From Candidatus Omnitrophota bacterium (GTDB lineage Bacteria > Omnitrophota > Gorgyraeia > Zapsychrales > Fredricksoniimonadaceae): a stretch of DNA of 35,993 nucleotides. Numbering within the stretch: position 1 is the first letter of the stretch; every line of letters starts with the position of its first letter. The notes below the pieces were generated by a model, which was not told the origin of the DNA, did no database searches, and worked only from the letters and a program-made list of their open reading frames with translations. This document shows, one piece after another, positions 24,232-31,330 of this stretch. The stretch lies in NCBI GenBank assembly GCA_028865345.1, contig JAGWKL010000014.1, forward strand, positions 1-35,993. Reading direction: 5' to 3'. The translations under genes and the position numbers were made by a program.

Positions 24232-24537
24232 TTACCTTACGGCTTTTTGGGTGCCTGTCCTGACTGTCAAAAAACGCAGTATCTGCTCGTTGATGCGCAG
24301 GATACCGTGCAATTTGGGTATGCTGGAACTTTCGGCTTCGCAATTCACCAGGTAATACGAACCTTCGATGATCTTCCGGATGGGAAAGCTCATCTTATGG
24401 CGTTCCAGCCATACGGTGTTCGCCGTGACCTTGACCTCCGCTTTGGACATGGCCTCCGCCACCTGTTTGGCGATTTCGTCCTTGGTGCTTTGCGGCGCAT
24501 GCGCGTCGACGATATAAACGAATTCATACTTGTTCAT
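24232..24537 (-). CDS. rpsF: Ribosomal protein bS6
   Basis: A 101-residue S6: YEFVYIVDAHAPQSTKDEIAKQV at the start, then TVWLERHKMSFPIRKIIEGSYYLVNCEA and a C-terminal helix with IPKLHGILRINEQILRFLTVR. These match the alternating strand/helix ferredoxin-like fold with the KR-LAYPI-K---GyY block. It pairs with S18 on the 30S platform. An AAAGGA ribosome site precedes the ATG. The short leader is occupied by a palindromic repeat (24552-24610) that separates it from pth. Confidence 0.95.
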   Translation of the reverse strand: MNKYEFVYIVDAHAPQSTKDEIAKQVAEAMSKAEVKVTANTVWLERHKMSFPIRKIIEGSYYLVNCEAESSSIPKLHGILRINEQILRFLTVRTGTQKAVR

Positions 24538-24551
24538 TACTTTTTCCTTTT

Positions 24552-24610
24552 GTCATTCTGAGCGCAGCGAAGAATCTCAAAGATCCTTCGCCAGTTGGCT
24601 CAGGATGACT
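24552..24610. repeat. Imperfect palindromic intergenic repeat (CHSERSEE-type)
   Basis: The arms GTCATTCTGAGC and GCTCAGGATGAC pair with one G-T step, and the inner arms CGAAGAATCT and AGATCCTTCG with one mismatch. When translated by chance on the plus strand it gives CHSERSEES, a false peptide seen in many genomes, so this is a known type of dispersed palindrome. It sits in the pth-rpsF gap. A second small hairpin, CGACG-TTA-CGTCG, lies at 24612-24624. It could also end transcription from pth, although no T-run follows. Confidence 0.8.
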
Positions 24611-24627
24611 CCGACGTTACGTCGAAG

Positions 24628-25188
24628 TCAATTAAACCGATTCATGGCGGCTTTCGCACCTTCGGTCACCCAGCATGTGACGCAGTCCAGTGCATGGTTT
24701 ATAAAATCCGGCAGCTGTTTTTTTTCTGCCGGGGTGAAATTCGATAGAACGTAATCAACGGTTCCAGCCGTCTGAGGAGAGTCGATCCCCAGGCGCAAGC
24801 GGCTGAATCGATCTGTCCCCATATGTTCAATAATGGACTTCAATCCATTATGCCCGCCGGCGCTGCCCGAAGGGCGCAAACGCATTTTGCCGAAGGGAAG
24901 GTCCAGGTCATCACAAATGACCAGGACATCCTCGGGTCCGGATCCCGACCTCTCCGCCGCCGCCTTAACAGCAAGGCCGGAATTATTCATATAGGTCGTC
25001 GGCATTAAGAAATAACAATCAACATCGCCAATTTTCAGTTTGGCATAACTGCCGTGCTTACTTGCAGATGAAACCCAATTAAGTTTATGACGCCGATTGA
25101 GCTCTTCGAGCGCCAAAAAACCTAAATTATGCCGCGTCCATTTATATTTCAGTTCGGGGTTCCCCAAACCGACGATCAATTTAGCCAT
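24628..25188 (-). CDS. pth: Peptidyl-tRNA hydrolase
   Basis: A 186-residue Pth, which frees tRNA from stalled peptidyl-tRNA. The start KLIVGLGNPELKY and the catalytic histidine H20 in WTRHNLGF are followed by MPTTYMNNSGLAVKAAA, the D in CDDLDLPFGKMRLRPSGSAGGHNGLKSI and FSRLRLGI. All family residues are kept and the length is normal. It follows rplY by 13 bp; the rplY-pth pair is common. Confidence 0.97.
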   Translation of the reverse strand: MAKLIVGLGNPELKYKWTRHNLGFLALEELNRRHKLNWVSSASKHGSYAKLKIGDVDCYFLMPTTYMNNSGLAVKAAAERSGSGPEDVLVICDDLDLPFGKMRLRPSGSAGGHNGLKSIIEHMGTDRFSRLRLGIDSPQTAGTVDYVLSNFTPAEKKQLPDFINHALDCVTCWVTEGAKAAMNRFN

Positions 25189-25201
25189 CGTTTAAGGACG
25201 G

Positions 25202-25921
25202 TTATTTCTTGGCTTCTTCTTTCTTGGCAGCTTCGGGCTTCTTGGCCGCGCCTTCAGCTGTTTCTTCCTTCTTCTTTTCCTTCAACACTTCAGGCTCGGC
25301 GCCGGCGGCTGAGGCTTCGCCTTCAGCGGCCGCAGGGGCCGTTTCTTCGCGCATGGAACCGGCCACCGTGATGACCACAGATTCAGGGTCATGCTTGGTG
25401 CGCACGCCCGGCGGCAACGCCAGGTCCTTGACGTGGATGGAATCATGCACGCCCAAATTGGTGATGTCCGCTTCCAGATGGTGCGGGATGTTCGTCGGCA
25501 AACACACAATATCCAACTCCCACATCAAATGCTCCAGGGTCCCGCCGTCGCGTTTGACGCCTACGGCCTCGCCTTTGGGGATGATCTTGACCTTGATCTC
25601 GATTTCCTGGTCGAGGGAAATGCGGTTAAAATCGATATGAATGACCTCATCCGTGACCGGATGCAGTTGGACGTCCTTGATGATCGCCGGAAAATCCGAA
25701 ACTTTTTTGCCCTCATCGGTCAAATTAAGATGATAGATCAGGCTTTCGCCGGCATGGATACGGGAAACGCGGTCGTAAGCCTTGCGGTCGGCCTGGATGG
25801 TCGTGGGCTTGGCGCCTGCGCCGTAAATGATCCCAGGGATCAAGTCTGAACGGCGGACCCGGCGGGCCTGGGACGATCCCGTATTTTTTCTGATTTGAAC
25901 GTCAAAATTGATTTGTTCCAT
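25202..25921 (-). CDS. rplY: Ribosomal protein bL25, CTC/TL5 long form
   Basis: A 239-residue L25 of the general-stress (CTC) type. The N-terminal 5S rRNA-binding domain covers about 1-95, with SQARRVRRSDLIPGIIYG and HIDFNRISLDQEIEI. The second beta domain covers about 95-190 (IPKGEAVGVKRDGGTLEHLMWELDIVCLP and later HVKDLALPPGV). The last 45 or so residues are a Glu/Ala/Lys-rich low-complexity tail, which is common in long-form members and probably unstructured. It lies between prs and pth, a standard order in many bacteria. An AAGGAC ribosome site precedes the ATG. Confidence 0.96.
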   Translation of the reverse strand: MEQINFDVQIRKNTGSSQARRVRRSDLIPGIIYGAGAKPTTIQADRKAYDRVSRIHAGESLIYHLNLTDEGKKVSDFPAIIKDVQLHPVTDEVIHIDFNRISLDQEIEIKVKIIPKGEAVGVKRDGGTLEHLMWELDIVCLPTNIPHHLEADITNLGVHDSIHVKDLALPPGVRTKHDPESVVITVAGSMREETAPAAAEGEASAAGAEPEVLKEKKKEETAEGAAKKPEAAKKEEAKK

Positions 25922-25942
25922 TTTTCTTTGTCCTTTTTAGGT

Positions 25943-26893
25943 TTAATTCCTGATCTCTTCAAATAAACTGCTGATGGATTCCGCATTATGGGTCCGGGCA
26001 ATGGCCTCGGCCAACAGCGGGGCAATCGAGAGCTGCTTTATTTTAGGATGCTGGGTACCGTCCTTTAAAGGGACGCTGTTGGTGACAACCACTTCCAGCA
26101 GTTCCTTGCAATTGACGATCCTGTCTTTGGCCGGCCCGGAAAATACCCCGTGGCTGGCGGCCGCATAAACGCCTTTGGCCCCATAACTCTTTAAGGCCGC
26201 CACCGCATCGATCAGGGAGCTGGCCGTGGCAATGATATCATCCACAATCACCACGTTTTTGTCCTTGACCTCGCCCAGAATATTCATGACCTCGGTCTTT
26301 TCCGGTGACATGCGCCTTTTGTCGACGATGGCCAAGCTCGCATTCAGGCGCTTGGCGTACGCACGGGCCATTTTGATGCCGCCCACATCAGGGGGCACGA
26401 TCACCAGGTCGCTGATCTTGCGGTCTTTGAAATACTCCGAGAGCACATTGATGGCGTACAAATGATCCACCGGGATATCAAAAAACCCCTGCAGCTGGCT
26501 GGCATGCAGGTCCATGGTCAGCACACGGTTGACGCCGGCGGCCACGATCAAATTCGCCACCAGCTTCGCGGTGATCGGCACCCGCGGCTGGTCTTTGCGG
26601 TCCTGGCGCGCATAGCCGTAATACGGGACGACCGCCGTGATCCGATCGGCAGAGGCGCGGCGCGCCGCGTCGATCAGGATCAAAAGCTCCATCAAATTAT
26701 CATTGACCGGAGGACAGGTCGGCTGCACGATAAAAACATCCTGCCCGCGGATGTTTTCCTTGATGTGCACGCGGATTTCGCCTTCGCTGAACCGGCCGAC
26801 GAAAACCTCGGTCTGGTGGATCCCCAGCCTCTGGCAAATCTCCGACGCAAGAGATGGATTCGCATTGCCGCCTAAAACCGATAATTTTCTCAT
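25943..26893 (-). CDS. prs: Ribose-phosphate pyrophosphokinase
   Basis: A 316-residue class I-type PRPP synthase, which makes PRPP from ribose 5-phosphate and ATP for nucleotide, His and Trp synthesis. It has RFSEGEIRVHIKENIRGQDVF, YARQDRKDQPRVPITAKLVANL, the catalytic-site DLHASQLQGFFDIPVDHLYA, PPDVGGIKMARAYAKRL and, at the PRPP loop, VIVDDIIATASSLID. The loop is normally DDMIDTAGT; here the third acid is Ala and the G-T pair is S-S, a variation worth noting though the two leading aspartates are kept. It lies between glmU and rplY, as in Bacillus (glmU-prs-ctc-pth). Confidence 0.95.
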   Translation of the reverse strand: MRKLSVLGGNANPSLASEICQRLGIHQTEVFVGRFSEGEIRVHIKENIRGQDVFIVQPTCPPVNDNLMELLILIDAARRASADRITAVVPYYGYARQDRKDQPRVPITAKLVANLIVAAGVNRVLTMDLHASQLQGFFDIPVDHLYAINVLSEYFKDRKISDLVIVPPDVGGIKMARAYAKRLNASLAIVDKRRMSPEKTEVMNILGEVKDKNVVIVDDIIATASSLIDAVAALKSYGAKGVYAAASHGVFSGPAKDRIVNCKELLEVVVTNSVPLKDGTQHPKIKQLSIAPLLAEAIARTHNAESISSLFEEIRN

Positions 26894-26914
26894 ATTTTTT
26901 ACCTGTCCCCAGAC

Positions 26915-28168
26915 TTAAAGGGCTCCTTTGATGACCCGTGCCGGGACGCCCACCGCCACCTTGCCCGCCGGAACGCTTCTTCCTTTGGGCAATACGGAGC
27001 CTGCCCCGATCACTGCCCCGGCCCCTATGCGGGTTGGCGCCACCAAAATCGCATCCGAACCGACAAACGCTTTTGCCCCGATCAAAGTCCTGTTCTTGTT
27101 CTTGCCGTCAAAATTGGCCGTCACAACCCCGGCGCCGATATTGGCGCCCGCCCCCACCGCCGCATCGCCTAAAAACGAAAAATGTTTTTGAAAGACCCCG
27201 GGGCCAAGTGTGGCACGCGAAACTTCGGCAAAATTGCCGATTTCCACCCCGTCGCTGATCCGTGTCCCCGGCCGCAGGCGGGCCATGGGGCCGATGCTGC
27301 AATTTTTGCCGATGCGCACATCCGTATGGATGACCGTCATCGGGTGGATCACGGTGTCCCTGCCGATCGCAACGCCCGCCTCAATAAAGGTGGTCAGGGG
27401 ATCAACAACAGTCACCCCGCGGGCCATATGCGCGTTTAAAATCCTTTGGCGGATGACCGCCTGGGCCTGGGCCAGGTCCTGGCGGGTATTGACGCCGAAG
27501 GCCGCCGTCATGTCCTGGGCCGTGACTGTCCCGACTTTTTTGTTGCCGGCCAGCAATAACTCCACAATGTCCGTTAAATAAAATTCCTTTTGGCGGCTCT
27601 TTCTGACCTCTTTTAAGACCTGAAACAAATCTTTCGCGTCAAAACAATAGGCGCCGGCGTTGATCTCTTTGATCTTATCTTCCATGCCGGAAGCATCTTT
27701 TTGTTCGCGGATGGCTTTGATTGCTCCTTGGGCATCGCGCACGATACGCCCGTAGCCTCGGGGATCATCCAGCTTTGCCGTTAACACCGTGGCCGATGCG
27801 CCCGTGCGCCCGTGCTGTTTCAGCAATGCGGCAACGATTTCCTTGGAAAGCAAGGGAGTGTCCCCGCAGAGGACCAGAACCGTCCCGCGAAAATTTTTCA
27901 GGTACGGCGCGCACCGGTTGACCGCATCTGCGGTGCCGAGCAGCCTGTCCTGCCGGACGAATGTGACGGCCTCGCCCAGAAGGCCCCTGACCTTTTCGGC
28001 CCCGTGCCCCACCACCACATACGTTTTCAAAGAACGCAAAGCGCTTGTGACGTCCAGGACGTAATCCAATATCGTTTTGCCGCAAATTTTGTGCAGCACT
28101 TTTGGGGTCGCGGATTTCATCCGCGTCCCTTTGCCCGCCGCCAAAATGATCGCTTTAAACGAACCCAT
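26915..28168 (-). CDS. glmU: GlmU: GlcNAc-1-P uridylyltransferase / GlcN-1-P acetyltransferase (variant)
   Basis: A 417-residue protein, about 40 shorter than E. coli GlmU. The uridylyltransferase half is complete: LAAGKGTRMKSATPKVLH, LLGTADAV, LCGDTPLL and DDPRGYGRIV. The C-terminal half is a left-handed beta-helix with RLRPG, the catalytic histidine in KHFSFLGD, NIGAG and FDGKNKNRT. Compared from memory with E. coli, two sugar-phosphate contacts differ: K351 is Ser (NFAEVSR) and Y366 is Phe (HFSFLGD). The extreme C-terminus ends in a short PARVIKGAL tail. It makes UDP-GlcNAc for lipid A and peptidoglycan. It starts 10 nt after tRNA-Gln with no ribosome site visible, so translation may rely on a processed 5' end. 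Confidence 0.9.
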   Translation of the reverse strand: MGSFKAIILAAGKGTRMKSATPKVLHKICGKTILDYVLDVTSALRSLKTYVVVGHGAEKVRGLLGEAVTFVRQDRLLGTADAVNRCAPYLKNFRGTVLVLCGDTPLLSKEIVAALLKQHGRTGASATVLTAKLDDPRGYGRIVRDAQGAIKAIREQKDASGMEDKIKEINAGAYCFDAKDLFQVLKEVRKSRQKEFYLTDIVELLLAGNKKVGTVTAQDMTAAFGVNTRQDLAQAQAVIRQRILNAHMARGVTVVDPLTTFIEAGVAIGRDTVIHPMTVIHTDVRIGKNCSIGPMARLRPGTRISDGVEIGNFAEVSRATLGPGVFQKHFSFLGDAAVGAGANIGAGVVTANFDGKNKNRTLIGAKAFVGSDAILVAPTRIGAGAVIGAGSVLPKGRSVPAGKVAVGVPARVIKGAL

Positions 28169-28178
28169 AAAATTTAAG

Positions 28179-28249
28179 TTGCCCAGTCAGGACTCGAACC
28201 TGAACAACGAGATCCAAATTCTCGGGTGCTACCATTACACCACCGGGCA
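28179..28249 (-). tRNA. tRNA-Gln (anticodon TTG)
   Basis: A 71-nt cloverleaf. The acceptor stem TGCCCGG pairs with CTGGGCA (one G-T), followed by discriminator A. The D stem is GTGT/GCAC, and the anticodon stem CGAGA/TCTCG holds the loop ATTTGGA with anticodon TTG (Gln, codon CAA). The T stem TCAGG/CCTGA holds TTCGAGT. The U1-A72 first pair fits glutamine tRNAs. CCA is not encoded. It lies between ispE and glmU on the same strand. Confidence 0.95.
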
Positions 28250-28255
28250 ATAAAA

Positions 28256-29113
28256 TCACAATGTACTGACCACAAACGCCTGAGTGTAACGCTTGTCAAA
28301 TCGCGCCCGGAGTTCAAACGCGTGTTTTTGCGACTGTGCCAAGGCAAAAACAGACGGGCCGCTGCCGGAAAAACAAACACCGGCAGCTCCAGCGTCGATC
28401 AATTTCCTTTTTATATAAATAAAATGAGGCCTCAACGACAAAATGGCAGGCTCAAGATCATTGGATAAAGCCCCTGCCAGACGAGCCACATCCCCTTTTC
28501 TTAAAAAGGGAAGCAGAATATTAACATTATCCTTTTTATTTGTCAAATTTAATTTAAGACGGGCGAAGACCTTTTTCGTATGCATTTTAACCCGAGGTGT
28601 GACAATAAGATGCCATAATTTTGCCTTAACATTTAACGGCCTGATCTTCTCTCCGCGCCCCTCCCCCAACGCATAAGACGTATTATATAAAAAGAAAGCC
28701 ACATCGCTGCCTATCCGGGAGGCGTAATATGCCAGCTCTTTGGTCCCCAAGCCTAAACGCCATAAACGGTTTAATCCTGACAAAACAGCGGCCGCATTGC
28801 TGGAACCTCCGGCCAGTCCTGCGGCCACAGGGATTCTTTTGGTAATAGCGATGCTCACCCCTTGTGCAATCGAAAAATCCTGCCGCAGCATGGCTGCGGC
28901 TTTGTAAACCAAATTGGCAGATCCCCGCGGCACATGAGGATGCGAACAACGGATGGTTATTGCATTGGTTTTGTTGCTTTTTAAAGCAATGGTGTCCGCC
29001 AGACTGATGCGTTCGAAAACCGTCCTGAGTTCATGAAAGCCGTCAGGCCTTTTCGCCAATACATCGAGGACAAGATTTATTTTTGCAGGTGAAAGGACTG
29101 TGAGATCGGGCAT
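28256..29113 (-). CDS. ispE: 4-diphosphocytidyl-2-C-methyl-D-erythritol kinase
   Basis: A 285-residue GHMP kinase of the MEP isoprenoid pathway. It has SPAKINLVLDVLAKRPDGFHEL with K11, the ATP loop PVAAGLAGGSSNAA at 95-108, D137 in RIGSDVAFFL and the C-terminal CFSGSGPSVFAL. The residues for CDP-ME binding and catalysis are in place and the length is normal. Its start overlaps the end of the TPR gene by 37 bp. In many bacteria ispE lies near prs, glmU and pth, as here. Isoprenoid units feed the polyprenyl phosphate used in the wall and by GT2 enzymes. Confidence 0.96.
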   Translation of the reverse strand: MPDLTVLSPAKINLVLDVLAKRPDGFHELRTVFERISLADTIALKSNKTNAITIRCSHPHVPRGSANLVYKAAAMLRQDFSIAQGVSIAITKRIPVAAGLAGGSSNAAAVLSGLNRLWRLGLGTKELAYYASRIGSDVAFFLYNTSYALGEGRGEKIRPLNVKAKLWHLIVTPRVKMHTKKVFARLKLNLTNKKDNVNILLPFLRKGDVARLAGALSNDLEPAILSLRPHFIYIKRKLIDAGAAGVCFSGSGPSVFALAQSQKHAFELRARFDKRYTQAFVVSTL

Positions 29114-30087
29114 TTTCTCAATTCTTTAATTTTCCGTTGCACGGAAACCTGGTCCGGGTCCAATCCCAGGGACTTGCGCCAATACCGGCAGGCCATGGCA
29201 TCGTTTCTTAAAGCTTTATAAACATCACCGATATGCTCATAAAGGACCTCATTTTCGATCAGTCCTTCGGCTTTCAGCAAGATGGCCAGGGCCTGCGGAT
29301 ATTTCTCTTCTTTATAAAGCGCCCATCCCAAACTGTCGTAATATGCGCCGTTGGACGGGGCATCTTTGACGGCTTGGCTGGTCAACCGTACAGCTTCTTT
29401 TAAATGGGTCCCCTGTTGGGCATAAATATACCCCAGAGAATTAAGCGCGTCGCTGTTTCCGGGCTCGAGGCGCAGGGCCTTACGGAACATCTCAATAGCT
29501 TTCAAGTTGTCATTGGTATCCGCGTAAACACAACCAAGCAGGTAAAGCGCGGAGGTGTTATGAGGTTCCAGGGTCAGGACCTTGGAGAATTGACCGATGG
29601 CCGCGCCGTATTTTTGTTCGGCATAATACAGCTCGCCTAAATACAAATAGGCCTGGGGTTGAGCAGGGTCCTCATGCGCCGCTATTTTAAGGATGGTCTC
29701 ATATTGGGAAGCAGCCAGATCGTACTTGTGCTGGTAAAAATAGACATACGCCAGCATGAAATGTGTTTGAGAATCCTGGGGAGAAATACGCGCCGCCGCC
29801 TTCAGCTGGGCAATGGCTTTATCGGGCCGGTTCAGTTGCAAATCGTACGCCGCCAATTTTAACCGGGGAGCGACGGCGAGAGGATCATACCTGGAGGCCT
29901 TTTGATATTCCTTGATCGCCTGGGGCGCATCATCGTTCATGTCGTCCCTGACGGCCAGGATGTATTGCGCCAGGGCTTTGGACCTTGCGCCCAAAGACCC
30001 CCACGACGCCAGGCAAGGGCCTGCGGCCGCCAGCAGCGATGATAGCGCCATCGCCATCACCGCAAAATGGCGTCGGTATAAAAGCAT
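29077..30087 (-). CDS. Secreted or lipid-anchored TPR-repeat protein
   Basis: A 336-residue protein with an N-terminal signal sequence (HFAVMAMALSSLLAAAGPCLAS, with a Cys near the cleavage point, so possibly a lipoprotein). The rest is a run of about seven to eight tetratricopeptide repeats, for example AIAQLKAAARISPQDSQTHF, YLYLGELYYAEQKYGAAIGQF and AIEMFRKALRLEPGNSDALN. It probably acts as a scaffold in the periplasm. A GAGGAG ribosome site precedes the ATG. Its end overlaps ispE, so both are in one transcript. No specific partner can be named. Confidence 0.85.
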   Translation of the reverse strand: MLLYRRHFAVMAMALSSLLAAAGPCLASWGSLGARSKALAQYILAVRDDMNDDAPQAIKEYQKASRYDPLAVAPRLKLAAYDLQLNRPDKAIAQLKAAARISPQDSQTHFMLAYVYFYQHKYDLAASQYETILKIAAHEDPAQPQAYLYLGELYYAEQKYGAAIGQFSKVLTLEPHNTSALYLLGCVYADTNDNLKAIEMFRKALRLEPGNSDALNSLGYIYAQQGTHLKEAVRLTSQAVKDAPSNGAYYDSLGWALYKEEKYPQALAILLKAEGLIENEVLYEHIGDVYKALRNDAMACRYWRKSLGLDPDQVSVQRKIKELRKCPISQSFHLQK

Positions 30088-30112
30088 ACGCGGACTCCTC
30101 GCTTCCCAACGA

Positions 30113-30214
30113 TCAGCGGGTGGCTCTCTTCTTGAGATGGCGTAAAGCCTTACGTAATTTCTTACGTTTGTGAGTCCGGATCTTGATGAGTTTTCTTTTT
30201 CTTCCGCAGGGCAT
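30113..30214 (-). CDS. AURKAIP1/COX24-like 33-residue basic ribosomal protein
   Basis: A 33-residue gene read from the minus strand: MPCGRKRKLIKIRTHKRKKL and then RKALRHLKKRATR. It is more than half Lys/Arg/His. The pattern MP.GkKRK..K..THKRKKr.RK.R...K matches the AURKAIP1/COX24 domain proteins of Bacteroidetes and relatives of mitochondrial mS38 and actinobacterial bS22, which sit in the small subunit near the decoding region. A GGAAGG ribosome site lies 6 nt before the ATG, supporting real translation. It is 25 bp upstream of the TPR gene. The ribosomal role is inferred from the family pattern. Confidence 0.7.
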   Translation of the reverse strand: MPCGRKRKLIKIRTHKRKKLRKALRHLKKRATR

Positions 30215-30282
30215 AATGGCCTTCCTTAATATATAAGCTTAAAAAGCTTAAGCAGTACTTCATTCGACGTCGATTGGTGTTA

Positions 30283-31158
30283 CTAATAAATCAACTTATT
30301 CAAAGAATACTCAATAATCCCCTCAGCCCCTGCTTCTTTTAGGGCAGGGATGATTTTGCGCACGGTCCCTTCGTCGATCACCGTTTCCAAAGCCACCCAC
30401 TGATCGTTCACCAGCGGGGAAATAGTAGGGTTGCGCAGGGCCGTGACTGTGTTTAAGACTTTCTGCAAATTCTTGCGCTGCACATTCATCTTGAGCCCCA
30501 CCATGTTTTTGGCCTGCAAAGCCCCTTTAAGCAGCATGATGACCTGTTCCATTTTTAACTTCTTCCAGGGGTCTTCAAGCGCCTTTTTGTTGGCAATGAA
30601 CTGGGTGGTGGACTCGCATAAAGTGTCGACGATGCGCAGCTTGTTGGCGCGCAGGCTCGAGCCGGTCTCGGTAAGCTCGACAATAGCATCCACCAGGCCC
30701 GTTGCGACCTTGGCTTCGGTGGCCCCCCAGGAAAATTCTACGTCGGCCGTGACCTTGTGCCTGCTTAAATATTTTTTGGTGACATTAACAACTTCGGTGG
30801 CGATTTTTTTGCCCTGCAGGTCCTTGACAGATTTAATGGAAGAGGTTTCCGGCACGGCCAATACCCAACGGACCTTGGTGGCGGTCTGTTTGGCATACAA
30901 AAGCTCGGCCAAGGCAGTCACATCGGATGAATTCTCTTCGATCCAGTCTGCCCCTGTGATGCCGCAATCCAGGGTCTCGTCCTGGACATACCGGGACATT
31001 TCCTGGGCGCGCAACAGCACCGGGTCAATTTCCTCATCGTCGATTTGCGGGAAATACGAGCGGCTGGAGACGGTCACCTTAAAGCCCGCCTTCTCAAAAA
31101 GGGCTACGGTCGCATCCTGCAGGCTGCCTTTGGGCAATCCTAACTTTAATTTTTGCAT
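30283..31158 (-). CDS. hisG: ATP phosphoribosyltransferase, long form
   Basis: A 291-residue HisG, first enzyme of histidine synthesis, joining PRPP and ATP. The catalytic part has [25 protein letters not shown] and the PRPP-binding [18 protein letters not shown]. The C-terminal 75 or so residues form the regulatory HisG_C domain that binds histidine, so this is the long form that needs no HisZ. No other his gene is nearby, so it is separate from the pathway operon. A near-consensus promoter overlaps the 5' end so closely that the mRNA may be leaderless. Confidence 0.96.
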   Translation of the reverse strand: MQKLKLGLPKGSLQDATVALFEKAGFKVTVSSRSYFPQIDDEEIDPVLLRAQEMSRYVQDETLDCGITGADWIEENSSDVTALAELLYAKQTATKVRWVLAVPETSSIKSVKDLQGKKIATEVVNVTKKYLSRHKVTADVEFSWGATEAKVATGLVDAIVELTETGSSLRANKLRIVDTLCESTTQFIANKKALEDPWKKLKMEQVIMLLKGALQAKNMVGLKMNVQRKNLQKVLNTVTALRNPTISPLVNDQWVALETVIDEGTVRKIIPALKEAGAEGIIEYSLNKLIY

Positions 31159-31166
31159 AGTCGAGA

Positions 31167-31195
31167 ATTATAAACTCCGATCAATAATATGTAAA
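31167..31195 (-). promoter_or_regulatory. Sigma-70 promoter of hisG, probably leaderless
   Basis: TTTACA at 31190-31195 and TATAAT at 31167-31172 with a 17-bp spacer on the minus strand. The predicted start is near 31160, two bases before the ATG at 31158. No ribosome site lies between, so hisG is probably translated from a leaderless transcript. Confidence 0.7.
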
Positions 31196-31262
31196 GTTAT
31201 TTTAAGAATCAAATTTTTTATCTAATGCCGTTCCCGCATCGACCGACATGTCAGTTATTTTA

Positions 31263-31291
31263 TTGTCAAAGTTCTCCGGCTTCGCTATAAT
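31263..31291 (+). promoter_or_regulatory. Sigma-70 promoter of the SurA/PpiD-like gene
   Basis: TTGTCA at 31263-31268 and TATAAT at 31286-31291, with a 17-bp spacer. The start is expected near 31298, giving a leader of about 33 nt with an AGAGGTG ribosome site before the ATG at 31331. It is divergent from the hisG promoter, about 70 bp away. Confidence 0.75.
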
Positions 31292-31330
31292 GGCGTCTTC
31301 CCGAAATATTTCTATCAAATAGAGGTGTTT

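Noticed and set aside
24530-24754. Plus-strand frame with CHSERSEES
   Set aside because: This is the chance translation of a known palindromic repeat and overlaps pth.
30238-30273. Small palindromes (AAGCTT pair and TCGACGTCGA) between hisG and the small ribosomal gene
   Set aside because: They are short and AT-rich or lone 10-mers; no T-run or known operator supports a function.
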